NCBI GenBank assembly: GCA_047518105.1
Contig: JAKZRQ010000039.1
Coordinates: forward strand, 1 to 23,529
Length of the DNA stretch: 23,529 nucleotides
Direction: 5' to 3'
DNA from: VXYL01 sp047518105
GTDB lineage: Bacteria; Pseudomonadota; Gammaproteobacteria; Pseudomonadales; Azotimanducaceae
A model generated the notes under the pieces. That model had not been told where the DNA came from and did no database searches. It saw only the letters and a program-made list of their open reading frames with translations. Each line of letters begins with the position of its first letter. The stretch's first letter is position 1. Shown one piece after another: positions 16,097 to 23,529 of the stretch. A program made the translations under genes and the position numbers.

Positions 16097-16972
16097 ATGA
16101 AGCTGTGCACCTTCACCCACGGTCGGCGGACGCGCATCGGCGTCGTCGTCGGCGAACTCGTGATCGATCTTTCCGCAGTCGCCCCCGGGCTACCCGAGGA
16201 CATGATTTCCTTCCTCGCCGCCGGCGACGAAGCGCTGGACGCGGCCCGCGAAGCCCAGACCAAGCCCGATGTCGCCTTTCCCGTCGCCGATGTCGTGCTG
16301 GAAGCACCGGTGCCCTTGCCTGGAAAAATACTTGCCATCGGCCTCAACTACGCCGACCACATCGCGGAATCCGGCGGCGAAGCGCCGAAGGTGCAGATGT
16401 GGTTCAACAAGCAGCACAACGCCACCAACAGACCCTACGGCGCCTTCACCAAGCCCGTTGTCTCGGACATGCTGGACTACGAGGGCGAATTGGCGTTCGT
16501 CATCGGCAAGCGCGCCAAGCACGTGCCCAAGGAGCGTGCCCACGAGGTGATTGCCGGCTACTGCTGCGGCAACGACGTGAGCGTGCGCGACTGGCAGGCG
16601 GCGGCGCGCACCATGCAGATCGGCAAGTCCTTCGACACGCACGCGCCGTTCGGCCCGTGGATCGTCACGCCGGACGAGGTCGGCGACCCGCACAACCTCG
16701 GGATCCGCACGGTGGTCAACGAGGAGGTGCGTCAGAACTCGAACACCGAGCACCTGATCTTCAACTGCTTCGATCAGGTGGAACACCTCACCAAGTCGTT
16801 CACGCTGGACCCCGGCGATGTGATCTTCACCGGCACGTCTTCCGGGGTCGCTGCCGCCATGAAGCCGCCGAAGTGGCTCAAGGTGGGCGACGAGGTGCGC
16901 GTGGAGATCGAGAAGATCGGCTTCATCGAGCACACCGTGGTCGAGGAGAACGCGGCCACGGTGATTGGCTGA
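16097..16972 (+). CDS. Fumarylacetoacetate hydrolase (FAH) family protein
   Basis: A 291-residue FAH-family enzyme. The N-terminal region (MKLCTFTHGRRTRIGVVVGE) is followed by the core: KILAIGLNYADHIAESG (77-93), MWFNK (101-105), DYEGELAFVIGKRA (127-140) with metal ligands E129 and E131, GYCCGNDVSVRDWQ (154-167) with D160, GKSFDTHAPFGPWIV (176-190) and DPGDVIFTGTSSGV. Members hydrolyse or decarboxylate 2-oxo acids (acylpyruvases, oxaloacetate decarboxylase, 2-hydroxyhepta-2,4-diene-1,7-dioate isomerase in aromatic degradation); the exact reaction cannot be read. The ATG at 16097 has AGGA at a proper distance; the open frame reaches 16061, overlapping the previous gene. Probably co-transcribed with the alpha/beta hydrolase upstream. 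Confidence 0.93.
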   Translation: MKLCTFTHGRRTRIGVVVGELVIDLSAVAPGLPEDMISFLAAGDEALDAAREAQTKPDVAFPVADVVLEAPVPLPGKILAIGLNYADHIAESGGEAPKVQMWFNKQHNATNRPYGAFTKPVVSDMLDYEGELAFVIGKRAKHVPKERAHEVIAGYCCGNDVSVRDWQAAARTMQIGKSFDTHAPFGPWIVTPDEVGDPHNLGIRTVVNEEVRQNSNTEHLIFNCFDQVEHLTKSFTLDPGDVIFTGTSSGVAAAMKPPKWLKVGDEVRVEIEKIGFIEHTVVEENAATVIG

Positions 16973-16973
16973 G

Positions 16974-16991
16974 GCCTGCGGCCCCGCAGGC
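16974..16991. terminator. Hairpin between the convergent FAH and aldo/keto reductase genes
   Basis: Arms GCCTGCG (16974-16980) and CGCAGGC (16985-16991) around a four-base loop fill almost all of the 21 bases between the two convergent stop codons. There is no T-run on either side, so termination would need other help, but the position suits a two-way hairpin. Confidence 0.5.
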
Positions 16992-16993
16992 GC

Positions 16994-18025
16994 TCAGGAA
17001 GTACCGATCGAAAGCAGGTTCGCCACCGGCTGGTACAACTCTTCCAAGTAGTTCACGTCTTCCTCATCAAGGGGCGTCGCGCAGGCTTCTGCCAATTGGT
17101 CCAATTGGTCGATCCGGGAGACGCCGACCACGGGGGCATGGATCTCCGGCTTGTTCGCCAGCCAGGCGAGCGAGATCTGCGCTGGGGTCTTGCCGAGTTT
17201 TTGGGCGACTTCCACCACCCGGTCGGCGATCTCGAAGGTCGCGGCGCCCCGGTACAAGCCTTCGGTGCGCACCCGGTCGCGGCCGGTTGAACGGTTGGTG
17301 GAGCCGGAGGCGAAACCGCCCTTGTAGGAACCTGCGAGGATGCCGCGCGCCAGCGGTGACCAGGGCGTTATGCCTATGCCGGTGTGGACGCAGTACGGGT
17401 TCATCTCCCGTTCCTCCTCGCGGTACACCAGGTTGTAGTGGTTCTGCATGGAAATGAACGGGGTCCAGCCGTGGGCTTGGGCGGTCATCTGCAACTCGGC
17501 GAACTGCCAAGCGAACATCGACGACGCACCGAGATAGAGCACCTTGCCGGCCTTCACCACGTCGTGCAGCGCCTCCATGGTCTCGGCGATGGGTGTCTGG
17601 ACCTGGCCCGGCACGCCGTGGGGATGCCGGTGGATGACCAAGTGGTCGATGGTGTCATGGCCCAAGCGCTTGAGGCTCGCGTCGACGCCTTCGAAGATGT
17701 GCTTGCGGGACAGGCCGCCCTGGTTCGCGCCGCGTCCCATGGGCATGGCGATCTTGGTGGCCAGCACGTACTCGTCCCGGGACGCCAACTCCTTGAGCAA
17801 GGCGCCCACCACCCGTTCGCATGCGCCGACGCCGTAGATGTCCGCGCAATCGAAGTAGAAGAGGCCGTGGTCGAAGGCGGCCTTGAAGATCGACCGGGCT
17901 TGGTCGATGCCGAGGGTCCAGTCCCCTTGGTGGCCGCGGCCCGGTTCGCCGAAATTCATGGTGCCGAGGCATAGCTCCGACACTCTAAGGCCGCTTTGTC
18001 GCCCGAGTTGAACGGTCTTCAGCAT
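16994..18025 (-). CDS. Aldo/keto reductase
   Basis: A 343-residue TIM-barrel aldo/keto reductase, NADPH-dependent by family. The catalytic tetrad is D59, Y64, K91 and H132, in FDCADIYG (58-65), LATKIAMP (88-95) and LVIHRHPHG (129-137). Other blocks are GKVLYLGASSMFAWQF, QNHYNLVYREEEREM and GITPWSPLARGIL, typical of the broad group that acts on aldehydes and ketones. The length is normal. The start is the ATG at 18025. The GST gene lies 55 bases upstream on the same strand, so a two-gene operon acting on electrophiles is plausible. The substrate is not determinable. Confidence 0.92.
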   Translation of the reverse strand: MLKTVQLGRQSGLRVSELCLGTMNFGEPGRGHQGDWTLGIDQARSIFKAAFDHGLFYFDCADIYGVGACERVVGALLKELASRDEYVLATKIAMPMGRGANQGGLSRKHIFEGVDASLKRLGHDTIDHLVIHRHPHGVPGQVQTPIAETMEALHDVVKAGKVLYLGASSMFAWQFAELQMTAQAHGWTPFISMQNHYNLVYREEEREMNPYCVHTGIGITPWSPLARGILAGSYKGGFASGSTNRSTGRDRVRTEGLYRGAATFEIADRVVEVAQKLGKTPAQISLAWLANKPEIHAPVVGVSRIDQLDQLAEACATPLDEEDVNYLEELYQPVANLLSIGTS

Positions 18026-18080
18026 TGCAGGACGTTCCCCGTGTCAAAAGGAGGCACTATCCGCGAACGCGGCTGCGCGG

Positions 18081-19121
18081 TCAAAGCGAACCGGTTGAAC
18101 GGAACAGTGCTTCGCAGCCGGTGTCCGCCAGCATCGCGTCCGCCGCAGCCCGGTCGTCGCCGTCCAGGCGGGCGTATTCCCCTCGAACCCATTGCAGGCA
18201 TTTCGCCTGGTAGGGGAACGGACGCTGCACCCAGGGCCGCCCGTCGATCTCGACTTCGACGTTCTCGGCGCCGGTGTCGATGGCGCGCGCATTGGCGAGC
18301 AGGGCGGGTACGTAGGTTCGGCCCGCCTCGGCGAGCAATGCCGTCAACGTCGCCGGGAAGGCGTCGAGGGCGGTCCAGTCGTCGTCCGTCGGCTCGAGAC
18401 CCGAGAGATCCTCCACCGTCTGGACCCACGCCAGAACCCGGGGCGCGGTGTCGGCGGTGAGCTTCGTCGGCGTCGGGTCGAAACTCGCCAATTGGGTGAG
18501 TTGACCGAACAGGCCGAAGTCGGCGGAAGCCGGCCGCGTGCCGAACAAGAACGGACCGTTGCCGATCTGGTCGTCGAGGCACTTGAGGAATCGCCGGTAG
18601 CTGTCCTCGATGACGGGGGCGGTGATGTCGTTGCTGCCGACAACGTAGAGGCGGCCGATCTGACGTTCCCTCATGGCGCGGGCGCGCGGAGCGATCACGC
18701 CCTCGCTTGCCGTCAGGTCGCGCCAACGAGGCAGGATCTCGCCTGCCAGCGCGATGTCCGGCGCGTATCGCCAGCGGTAGTGGAACATGGCCTTGGTGAG
18801 CCACTCGTCGGCGTAGTCTTCGAGCAGGTAGTTGATGAACGCGAGCGCAGGGTCGTTGGGGATCACCGATCGACCCAAGGCGTCCTCCTCCAACCGTCGG
18901 ATGATCGGCGTGGAATCCACCACGGCTTCCACGCCGTCTTCGGTGTCGAAGTAGAAGGTGGGGAGGAGTTCGACCTTGGGGCTTGGCAAACCTTCGGTGT
19001 TGGCCCACAGCCCCACCAGAAAACGGTAGGGAATGCGTCGGTAGCGCAGCACGGCGAGCATTTTTCGGGTGTAGGGGGAACCGGGCGCACCCCGCAAGGT
19101 GATCGGATCGCGCATGGGCAT
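18081..19121 (-). CDS. Glutathione S-transferase family protein
   Basis: A 346-residue GST-type protein. The thioredoxin-like N-terminal domain (about 5-85) contains RGAPGSPYTRKMLAVL (9-24), with SPYT at the position of the catalytic Ser/Tyr/Cys of GSTs, and DSTPIIRRLEE, the gamma-glutamyl recognition motif. A helical C-terminal domain follows, with LDDQIGNGPFLFGTRPASADFGLFGQ recognisable as the helix and loop preceding the xxSxAD motif. The protein is longer than usual (about 210-250 residues is typical), with an extra roughly 80 residues at the end of no clear family. The start is the ATG at 19121 with GGAAG 6 bases ahead. The frame continues far upstream (to 20168) antisense to the dehydrogenase gene, which is a shadow. 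Confidence 0.85.
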   Translation of the reverse strand: MPMRDPITLRGAPGSPYTRKMLAVLRYRRIPYRFLVGLWANTEGLPSPKVELLPTFYFDTEDGVEAVVDSTPIIRRLEEDALGRSVIPNDPALAFINYLLEDYADEWLTKAMFHYRWRYAPDIALAGEILPRWRDLTASEGVIAPRARAMRERQIGRLYVVGSNDITAPVIEDSYRRFLKCLDDQIGNGPFLFGTRPASADFGLFGQLTQLASFDPTPTKLTADTAPRVLAWVQTVEDLSGLEPTDDDWTALDAFPATLTALLAEAGRTYVPALLANARAIDTGAENVEVEIDGRPWVQRPFPYQAKCLQWVRGEYARLDGDDRAAADAMLADTGCEALFRSTGSL

Positions 19122-19295
19122 GTCGGTCTTCCGGGACGGCAAGGATGGTCGAGCATCGATCAGTTCGATGTCGTTTGGCAACACCGCCGACGTGTCGCCG
19201 TTCGAATTCGGAAAGTGCGGCACCCGCGATTTCAGTACACTGGCCGGCTTTGGGTTGCCGCCGCCGCTGCGGCCAAGTGACGATACGGGGGAAGC

Positions 19296-20297
19296 ATGGG
19301 CATTCGAATACTGTGGCCACGTTCCGGTCGCGATCACTCGGTTGAACAGGAAGCTGTGGGCGAGGGCATCCAGACCGAGTTCGCCCGAGGCTTCGGCGAA
19401 GTCAGCAAGGAGCAGTGGCAGAACTGCGACGGCATCGTCGGTGTCGCACCGCCCAACGAGGTGCTGCCGTTGCTCGACAAGTGCCGGATCGTGGTGAAGA
19501 CGGCGGTGGGCTTCGACGACGTGGACATCGAAGCCTTTGGCAAGCTCGGCATCCCGGTGTGCAACGTACCGGACTACGGCACCCGGGAGGTGGCGGACCA
19601 TGCCATCGCGTTGATGATGACGCTCACCAAGAGCATTGCCTTCCACGACGAATCGCTGCGCGAGGACCCGATCAAGAATTGGCGTCCGGCACTCAACCCC
19701 TATGGCCGGCGCATGTCCGAGTGCACCTTCGGCGTGGTCGGCTTGGGCCGCATCGGCACCACCGCGATGCGTCGCGCCAAGGCCTTCGACATGGATTGCG
19801 TGTTCTACGACCCCTACCAGCCAAGCGGGTTGGAACTTGCCCTGGGAATACGCCGCGTGGACTCCCTGGCCGAACTCATGGGCCAAAGCGACATCGTCAG
19901 CATTCACACGCCGCTCAACGACGAAACAAGGAAGCTGATCGACGCCTCCGCGTTCGCCGCCGCGAAGCGAGGCATGATCGTCATCAACACCGCGCGCGGC
20001 CCGATCATCGACCTCGACGCGCTGTTTGACGCCATGAAGGATGGCACCGTGCTCGCCGCTGGCCTCGACGTGCTGCCCGACGAACCCGCGAACTTGAACG
20101 CGCCACTCATCGCGGCCTGGCACCGCAACGAGGAGTGGATCAAGCACCGGCTGGTGGTGACGCCCCATTCGGCCTTCTTCACGCCCGAGAGCGTGCGCGA
20201 CATCCGCGCTTTCGCCGCGCGTACCGCCGCACGCTACCTACGCGACGGGCGCTTGGCGAACTGCGTCAACGGGGAATATCTGACCACGCCGAGGTGA
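19296..20297 (+). CDS. D-isomer-specific 2-hydroxyacid dehydrogenase (CtBP-like)
   Basis: A 333-residue NAD-dependent dehydrogenase. Blocks are TAVGFDDVDIEAF (69-81), CNVPDYGTREVADHAIAL (89-106), the Rossmann motif GLGRIG (149-154) with D172 ending the second strand (YDPY), and the active-site trio R234 (NTARGPIID), E263 (LPDEP) and H291 (TPHSAF). The NVPDYGTREVADHAI segment is typical of the C-terminal-binding-protein-like subgroup. It reduces a 2-oxo acid to the D-2-hydroxyacid or the reverse; the substrate is unknown. GGGGGA lies 7 bases before the ATG. The gene is divergent from the GST gene with 174 bases between starts. A TACACT at 19236-19241 could be a -10 box, but no matching -35 is seen. 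Confidence 0.93.
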   Translation: MGIRILWPRSGRDHSVEQEAVGEGIQTEFARGFGEVSKEQWQNCDGIVGVAPPNEVLPLLDKCRIVVKTAVGFDDVDIEAFGKLGIPVCNVPDYGTREVADHAIALMMTLTKSIAFHDESLREDPIKNWRPALNPYGRRMSECTFGVVGLGRIGTTAMRRAKAFDMDCVFYDPYQPSGLELALGIRRVDSLAELMGQSDIVSIHTPLNDETRKLIDASAFAAAKRGMIVINTARGPIIDLDALFDAMKDGTVLAAGLDVLPDEPANLNAPLIAAWHRNEEWIKHRLVVTPHSAFFTPESVRDIRAFAARTAARYLRDGRLANCVNGEYLTTPR

Positions 20298-20329
20298 TTG
20301 GGCAACCCAAGTGTCGAAATTCGGCGCGC

Positions 20330-21076
20330 TCAAGGATTCCAGGGGACCATTTCCAGGAACCGACGGGCGATTCGGGGCCCCGAGCCCTCGTCCTCGTGCT
20401 TGAAGAAGGCAAAGGCGCGGTTTGCGGTGGTCGCTTCGGCGCCTTCGATCCGGGCGGCAAGGGTGGCGTCGTCGTAGGCCGGCATGCGCAGGCGGAAATA
20501 GAGCCAGTCCGTCGTTGCCAGGAATGACGGCATCGCCAGTTCCCCGTCCTCGGAGATGCAGATGGCGGCGCCGTGACGCGCCAGTGTCTCCGCAGTATCG
20601 CCGTCGAACCACGAGACGTGGCGAAACTCCATTGCCGCAGGGAACGCCTTGGGCCAAGTCGACAGGAACGCATCGAGCCGATCGGTATCCTTGCGCAGAT
20701 AGGGCGGCAGTTGGAAGAGCACGCAGCCGAGCTTGTCGCCCAAGGCTTCGAGTCCCTTCGACAGGAATCCGACGGCATCTTCGCAATCCTTGAGCCTCGC
20801 TTGGTGCGTAATTCGCCGGGATGCTTTGATCGAGAAACGGAAGCTCGTCGGTACGGCGTCTCGCCACGCTTCAAGCACATGGGTCCGCGGCATGCGGTAG
20901 AAGGTGTTGTTGATTTCGACGGCGGGCAATTTCGAGGCGTAGTACGCCAGCATGCCGGCCGCGGTCATGTCATCGGGGTAGAAGCCGCCCTTCCACTCCT
21001 TGTAGCTGTAGCCGCTGGTGCCGGCGAACCACTCCACCTTCCGCCCCCCAACCGTTCGAGGTCCGACGGGCAACAT
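20330..21076 (-). CDS. DUF72 (YecE-like) family protein
   Basis: A 248-residue DUF72 protein with a TIM-barrel-like fold and no settled function. Blocks are AGTSGYSYKEWKGGFYP (18-34), AVEINNTFYRMP (52-63), FRFSIKASRRITH (79-91), LGCVLFQLPPYLR (115-127) and MEFRHVSWFD (148-157), all hallmark segments. AFAFFKHEDEG near the end is a variant of the usual FNN motif. The first ATG is at 21076; a GTG at 21035-21037, preceded by GGGGGG and starting VEWFAGTSG, is an equally good start. It lies 29 bases downstream of the MBL-fold gene and is probably co-transcribed with it. Confidence 0.9.
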   Translation of the reverse strand: MLPVGPRTVGGRKVEWFAGTSGYSYKEWKGGFYPDDMTAAGMLAYYASKLPAVEINNTFYRMPRTHVLEAWRDAVPTSFRFSIKASRRITHQARLKDCEDAVGFLSKGLEALGDKLGCVLFQLPPYLRKDTDRLDAFLSTWPKAFPAAMEFRHVSWFDGDTAETLARHGAAICISEDGELAMPSFLATTDWLYFRLRMPAYDDATLAARIEGAEATTANRAFAFFKHEDEGSGPRIARRFLEMVPWNP

Positions 21077-21105
21077 ACCAGTGATAGGCCGACCGCGTCA
21101 CCGCT

Positions 21106-22059
21106 TCAGCCCCGCGCCGCGCGGATCCGCGCCATGGCTTCGAACGGATTGCCCGCCCGCTCGGTTGAGCCGAATTCCCGGTAGAGGGTGGCGACATTGA
21201 CCGCGATCCGTTCGGCGTCGCCCCAGGAGTCGTAGTCGGCGAGTGAGATGTCCATCGCGGCATCGAAGGCGGAGAGCCCGGCGTCGAAGCGTTTCTTCGC
21301 TTCGGTTCGGATGTACACCAGGTAGTCGCGTACCGCTTGGACGCCGCGCTTGTCGGTGATCGGACCGTGACCGGGGACCACGGTATCCACCGGCAGTCCG
21401 AGCATGTAGTCGCAGGCGGCGATCCAATTCGCCACCGGTCCTACCCACAGGATGGGATGGCCCTCGATGAACAGGATGTCGCCGGTGAAGATCAGATTGT
21501 CGCTGGGCACGTAGGCGAGGATGTCGCCCTGGGTGTGGCAGGGACCGACTTCCTTCAGGCAGACGGTCTTGTCGCCTACGAGGACCTGGTAGTCGGTGTC
21601 GAAGGTCGTGGTTGGCAGCGTGGGGGTGATGCCTTCGAAGTCGAAGGCGCTGAAACACGCCATCAGGAACTCGCCGGTCTCGCCCATGTTGGGCGCCGCG
21701 CGCATGATGTTCGCCAGCCGATCCGGCGGCTCTGCGGCGAGTTCCTCCGCCGTGGCGCGCGAAGCGATGATCTCCGCCTCGGCGACGAGTTCGTTGCCGT
21801 TGCAATGGTCGGCATTGGCATGGGTGTTCACCAGCTTGTCGAACAGGCGGGTGGCCAAGGGCTCGGCATCCCGCATCCGCTTGAGCATCGCGCGGGTGAG
21901 CTTCAAGTCGAACAGGGTATCGACCAGCAGGCTCTCACCGCCGTCCACCACGAGCCCGGCATTGCTCCAGCCCCAGCCGCCGTCCGGCTGGATCCACGCG
22001 TAGCAGCGATCGCCAACGTCGTGCAGGCCGTGCGTGAATGCTCGAGTTCCCAGTCCCAT
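21106..22059 (-). CDS. MBL-fold metallo-hydrolase with an HxNxDH motif
   Basis: A 317-residue metallo-beta-lactamase-fold hydrolase. The metal-binding motif reads THANADHCNGN, that is H80, N82, D84 and H85, so the second histidine of HxHxDH is replaced by asparagine, a variant known in a large uncharacterised MBL subgroup. Further ligands are H175 (GPCHTQGD), D194 (IFTGDILF) and H231 (VPGHGPI). The C-terminal helical part after about 240 is an extension. The substrate is unknown. GAGG lies about 8 bases before the ATG at 22059, and a TATAAG hexamer near 22100 on the minus strand could be the -10 box. It is divergent from the acyltransferase gene across a repeat-rich gap and upstream of the DUF72 gene in the same direction. 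Confidence 0.9.
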   Translation of the reverse strand: MGLGTRAFTHGLHDVGDRCYAWIQPDGGWGWSNAGLVVDGGESLLVDTLFDLKLTRAMLKRMRDAEPLATRLFDKLVNTHANADHCNGNELVAEAEIIASRATAEELAAEPPDRLANIMRAAPNMGETGEFLMACFSAFDFEGITPTLPTTTFDTDYQVLVGDKTVCLKEVGPCHTQGDILAYVPSDNLIFTGDILFIEGHPILWVGPVANWIAACDYMLGLPVDTVVPGHGPITDKRGVQAVRDYLVYIRTEAKKRFDAGLSAFDAAMDISLADYDSWGDAERIAVNVATLYREFGSTERAGNPFEAMARIRAARG

Positions 22060-22120
22060 GTGAACACCTCTATTTTTTTGCTGTCGCGAAGACGGGCAGA
22101 CTTATAGTCTAGGGGCTAGG

Positions 22121-22163
22121 CGCGCTGCATGTGCAGCGCGATCGAGAATGCTTGCGCATTCTC
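22121..22163. repeat. Composite palindromic element, copy 2
   Basis: Two perfect inverted repeats in tandem. The first has 9-base arms CGCGCTGCA (22121-22129) and TGCAGCGCG (22132-22140) around TG. Three bases later the second has 8-base arms GAGAATGC (22144-22151) and GCATTCTC (22156-22163) around TTGC. The second matches 6160-6179 at 18 of 20 positions. It lies in the divergent gap between the MBL-fold gene and the acyltransferase gene, nine bases before the 49-bp repeat. Confidence 0.7.
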
Positions 22164-22172
22164 CCGGCCTCG

Positions 22173-22221
22173 TTCGAAATGCAACTCAAGTGTCAGCATT
22201 CGGCGTGCTCAAGGAATCTAG
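22173..22221 (+). repeat. 49-bp dispersed repeat, copy 2 (upstream of the acyltransferase)
   Basis: Aligns ungapped to 3034-3082 at 42/49. Here the repeat supplies the AAGGA ribosome binding site (22211-22215) and ends on the first base of the acyltransferase GTG start. CTCAAG occurs twice inside it, 23 bases apart (22185 and 22208), close to two helical turns; copy 1 has CTCAAG and CTCAGC at the same spacing. This pattern would suit a dimeric DNA-binding protein. Confidence 0.85.
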
Positions 22222-23348
22222 TGGATGGACTAGACGACATACGCCCCTACCGCGACGACGAGGTGGGTCCGGCGTTCGCCGCGCTCGCCGACGACCCGGC
22301 ATTCGTCGCCTTTGCCGCCCGATTCGCGGCGTCCGGGCTGGCCTGCGGCCTCCGTCCGTTGCTGCACCCCGTGATCCGCACCCTCGTGAAGCGGCAAGCG
22401 CGCCGTCTGTGCAGCATCGACGACATGCAGGTCCTGGTCGCCCGCTACCTGAAGCGCCTGCTGCGGCTTACTTCGGACGGGATGACCGTCACCGGACTGG
22501 AACGCCTTGATCGATCAGGCGCTTACCTGTTCATCTCCAACCATCGCGACATCGCGCTGGATCCCGCGTTGTTGAACTACGCGCTCTGGCTCGAGGGCCA
22601 TACGACCACCGAAGTGGCCATCGGGGACAACCTCTTGGGCACCGGGTTCCGGAGCCACCTGATGCGTCTCAACAAGGCCTTCATCGTCTATCGCGATGTC
22701 AGCGGCGCCAAGGCGGCGTTGAACGCGATGCAGCGAACTTCGGCCTACATGCGCGCGAGGCTGGAAGCGGGTGCGTCGGTATGGATCGCGCAACGCGAGG
22801 GACGATCCAAGGACGGCATCGACCGCACCGAGCCGGCGCTCTTGAAGATGCTCCAGCTCGCCTACCGGAGCGAGACGCGGTCGCTTTCCGAGTGGCTTCG
22901 CCGGGTTCGTCTAGCACCCGTTTCGATCACCTACGAAATCGACCCGTGTGCAGCCATCAAGGCGCGTGAGCTTTTTCTCAGGGCGAAGGAGGGCCGCTAC
23001 GACAAGGCGCCCGACGAGGACGCCAAGAGCATCGAGGCGGGCATTGCCGGTTTCAAGGGGCGCATCCATCTGCACTTCTCGCCGCCCATTGCGGGCGAGT
23101 ACGCCGCCGCCGACGACTTGGCGCGCCACATCGACCGCGAGATCATCTCCAACCTCGTGGCCTATCCGACGCACAATTGGGCTCGGGCGCGCCTCGGGGG
23201 AGGCGAAGCGGACTTGGACTCGACCAGTCCGCGGGCACGCGGAGCTTTCTTGGCGGACTTGGAGTCGTGCCCGGACGAACACAAGCCCTACTTTCTTCGC
23301 CAGTACGCAAATCAAGTGGAGAACAAGCTGGCGTTGGAAACGGAGTAA
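22221..23348 (+). CDS. PlsC/PlsB-like glycerophosphate acyltransferase
   Basis: A 375-residue acyltransferase. The catalytic motif is NHRDIALD (107-114), an NHx4D-type box (PlsB and PlsC carry HxxxxD). Motif II is FIVYRDVSG (154-162) and the third is IAQREGRSKDG (189-199), related to the FPEGTRS/GGRS motif. The region before residue 85 is an alpha-helical N-terminal extension. It probably transfers an acyl group to glycerol-3-phosphate or lysophosphatidate in phospholipid synthesis, as an inner-membrane-associated enzyme. No clear transmembrane helix is seen, though IRTLVKRQ-type amphipathic segments may bind membrane. The start is GTG at 22221, 5 bases after AAGGA. An earlier in-frame GTG at 22131 would place repeats inside the protein and is unlikely. 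The TTGGGCGC-rich region after the stop has no gene. Confidence 0.85.
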   Translation: MDGLDDIRPYRDDEVGPAFAALADDPAFVAFAARFAASGLACGLRPLLHPVIRTLVKRQARRLCSIDDMQVLVARYLKRLLRLTSDGMTVTGLERLDRSGAYLFISNHRDIALDPALLNYALWLEGHTTTEVAIGDNLLGTGFRSHLMRLNKAFIVYRDVSGAKAALNAMQRTSAYMRARLEAGASVWIAQREGRSKDGIDRTEPALLKMLQLAYRSETRSLSEWLRRVRLAPVSITYEIDPCAAIKARELFLRAKEGRYDKAPDEDAKSIEAGIAGFKGRIHLHFSPPIAGEYAAADDLARHIDREIISNLVAYPTHNWARARLGGGEADLDSTSPRARGAFLADLESCPDEHKPYFLRQYANQVENKLALETE

Positions 23349-23529
23349 GGGATTCAAGCGGGTCCCAACCGTTGGGCGCCTAGCCCGGATTTCTCACCAG
23401 GGGCCGTGATGATCGCGGAGGATTTTGGCCCCGTGTGTACACGGGGCCAAAAGACCCGCGAGGGCGCGGCCAGCGCAGTCCGCCATCGGCACGATCATCG
23501 ACATCGCGGTCAAACTAGTGAAACCCAAG
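23349..23529. other. Non-coding right end of the window with a long palindrome
   Basis: No gene is supported. A palindrome with 14-base arms at 23423-23436 and 23439-23452 (TTTTGGCCCCGTGT and its complement around GT) is preceded by CCCGGATTTCTCACC, which loosely resembles terminal sequence of transposable elements as far as I recall. The T-run sits on the 5' side on either strand, so it is not a standard terminator. The element, if any, continues beyond the window. Confidence 0.4.

Noticed and set aside
18026..18080. A promoter with TTGACA upstream of the aldo/keto reductase
   Set aside because: A perfect TTGACA is present on the minus strand, but the matching -10 position falls inside the reading frame and has no resemblance to TATAAT.
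19201..19235. A third copy of the 49-bp repeat upstream of the 2-hydroxyacid dehydrogenase
   Set aside because: TTCGAA and GCGATT occur in the same order but 13 bases closer together, and the invariant core ACTCAAGTGTCA is absent, so the similarity is probably chance.
18081..20168. A 695-codon minus-strand open frame spanning the GST and the dehydrogenase locus
   Set aside because: Only the part from 19121 downward shows GST sequence. The rest is antisense to a clear dehydrogenase gene and shows no conserved motif; long shadow frames are common in GC-rich DNA.
22131..22220. An N-terminal extension of the acyltransferase starting at GTG 22131
   Set aside because: The extra 30 residues would be encoded by the palindrome and the 49-bp repeat. 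The GTG at 22221 has a proper AAGGA ribosome binding site.

Overview
The window looks like ordinary chromosome of a GC-rich proteobacterium, most likely a gammaproteobacterium. The main taxonomic clue is an OmpR/EnvZ two-component pair whose key blocks closely match the enterobacterial proteins (LDLMLPGEDG and ADDYIGKPFNPRELLAR in the regulator, SHDLRTPLTR in the kinase). I see no rRNA, tRNA, CRISPR array, phage gene or complete insertion sequence. Coding density is high on both strands. The content is rich in acyl-CoA and small-molecule metabolism: thiolase, two crotonases, two MaoC hot-dog proteins, an F420/LLM-type oxidoreductase, SDR, aldo/keto reductase, three alpha/beta hydrolases, an FAH-family enzyme and a GST. 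That profile resembles free-living or host-associated marine or soil bacteria that degrade lipids and aromatics; the species is not identifiable from the sequence alone.

Layout. (1) 67-552: flavin reductase (+), convergent with a tightly coupled minus-strand operon read as crotonase (2913-2113), LLM oxidoreductase (2116-1238), SDR (1241-573), joined by two ATGA stop/start overlaps. (2) 3099-3989: Fpg/Nei-type DNA glycosylase (+), whose stop abuts the stop of a minus-strand gene (5081-3990) encoding a CinA-like domain fused to a nucleotidylyltransferase; upstream of that gene lies an alpha/beta hydrolase (6021-5128, minus). (3) 6080-7273: a gene-poor stretch with palindromic elements, one tiny acidic lipoprotein gene (6392-6610) and a strong RNA hairpin. 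(4) 7274-8464: FadA-like thiolase with a strong terminator. (5) 8683-11499: exported protein of unknown function, then ompR and envZ. (6) 11783-13710: second crotonase and a pair of MaoC-type proteins. (7) 13723-14658 (minus): HSL-type esterase. (8) 14752-16972: ClpP-like peptidase, small alpha/beta hydrolase, FAH-family hydrolase (+). (9) 16994-19121 (minus): aldo/keto reductase and GST, divergent from a CtBP-like 2-hydroxyacid dehydrogenase (19296-20297, +). (10) 20330-22059 (minus): DUF72 protein and an MBL-fold hydrolase, divergent from a PlsC/PlsB-like acyltransferase (22221-23348, +). The last 180 bases are non-coding and carry a long perfect palindrome.

The most unusual signals are not whole genes. 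A 49-bp sequence occurs twice, ungapped at 42/49 identity (3034-3082 and 22173-22221), each time directly upstream of a plus-strand start codon. A composite element, a GC-rich inverted repeat followed by a near-palindrome, occurs at 6136-6179 and 22121-22163, and the second copy lies just upstream of the second 49-bp repeat. These may be parts of one dispersed non-coding element. Among proteins, the standouts are the CinA-like/nucleotidylyltransferase fusion, an operon in which the crotonase lacks both catalytic glutamates and the SDR lacks the catalytic serine, and a stand-alone ClpP relative with exact triad spacing. I see no clear evidence of a new defence or mobile system.
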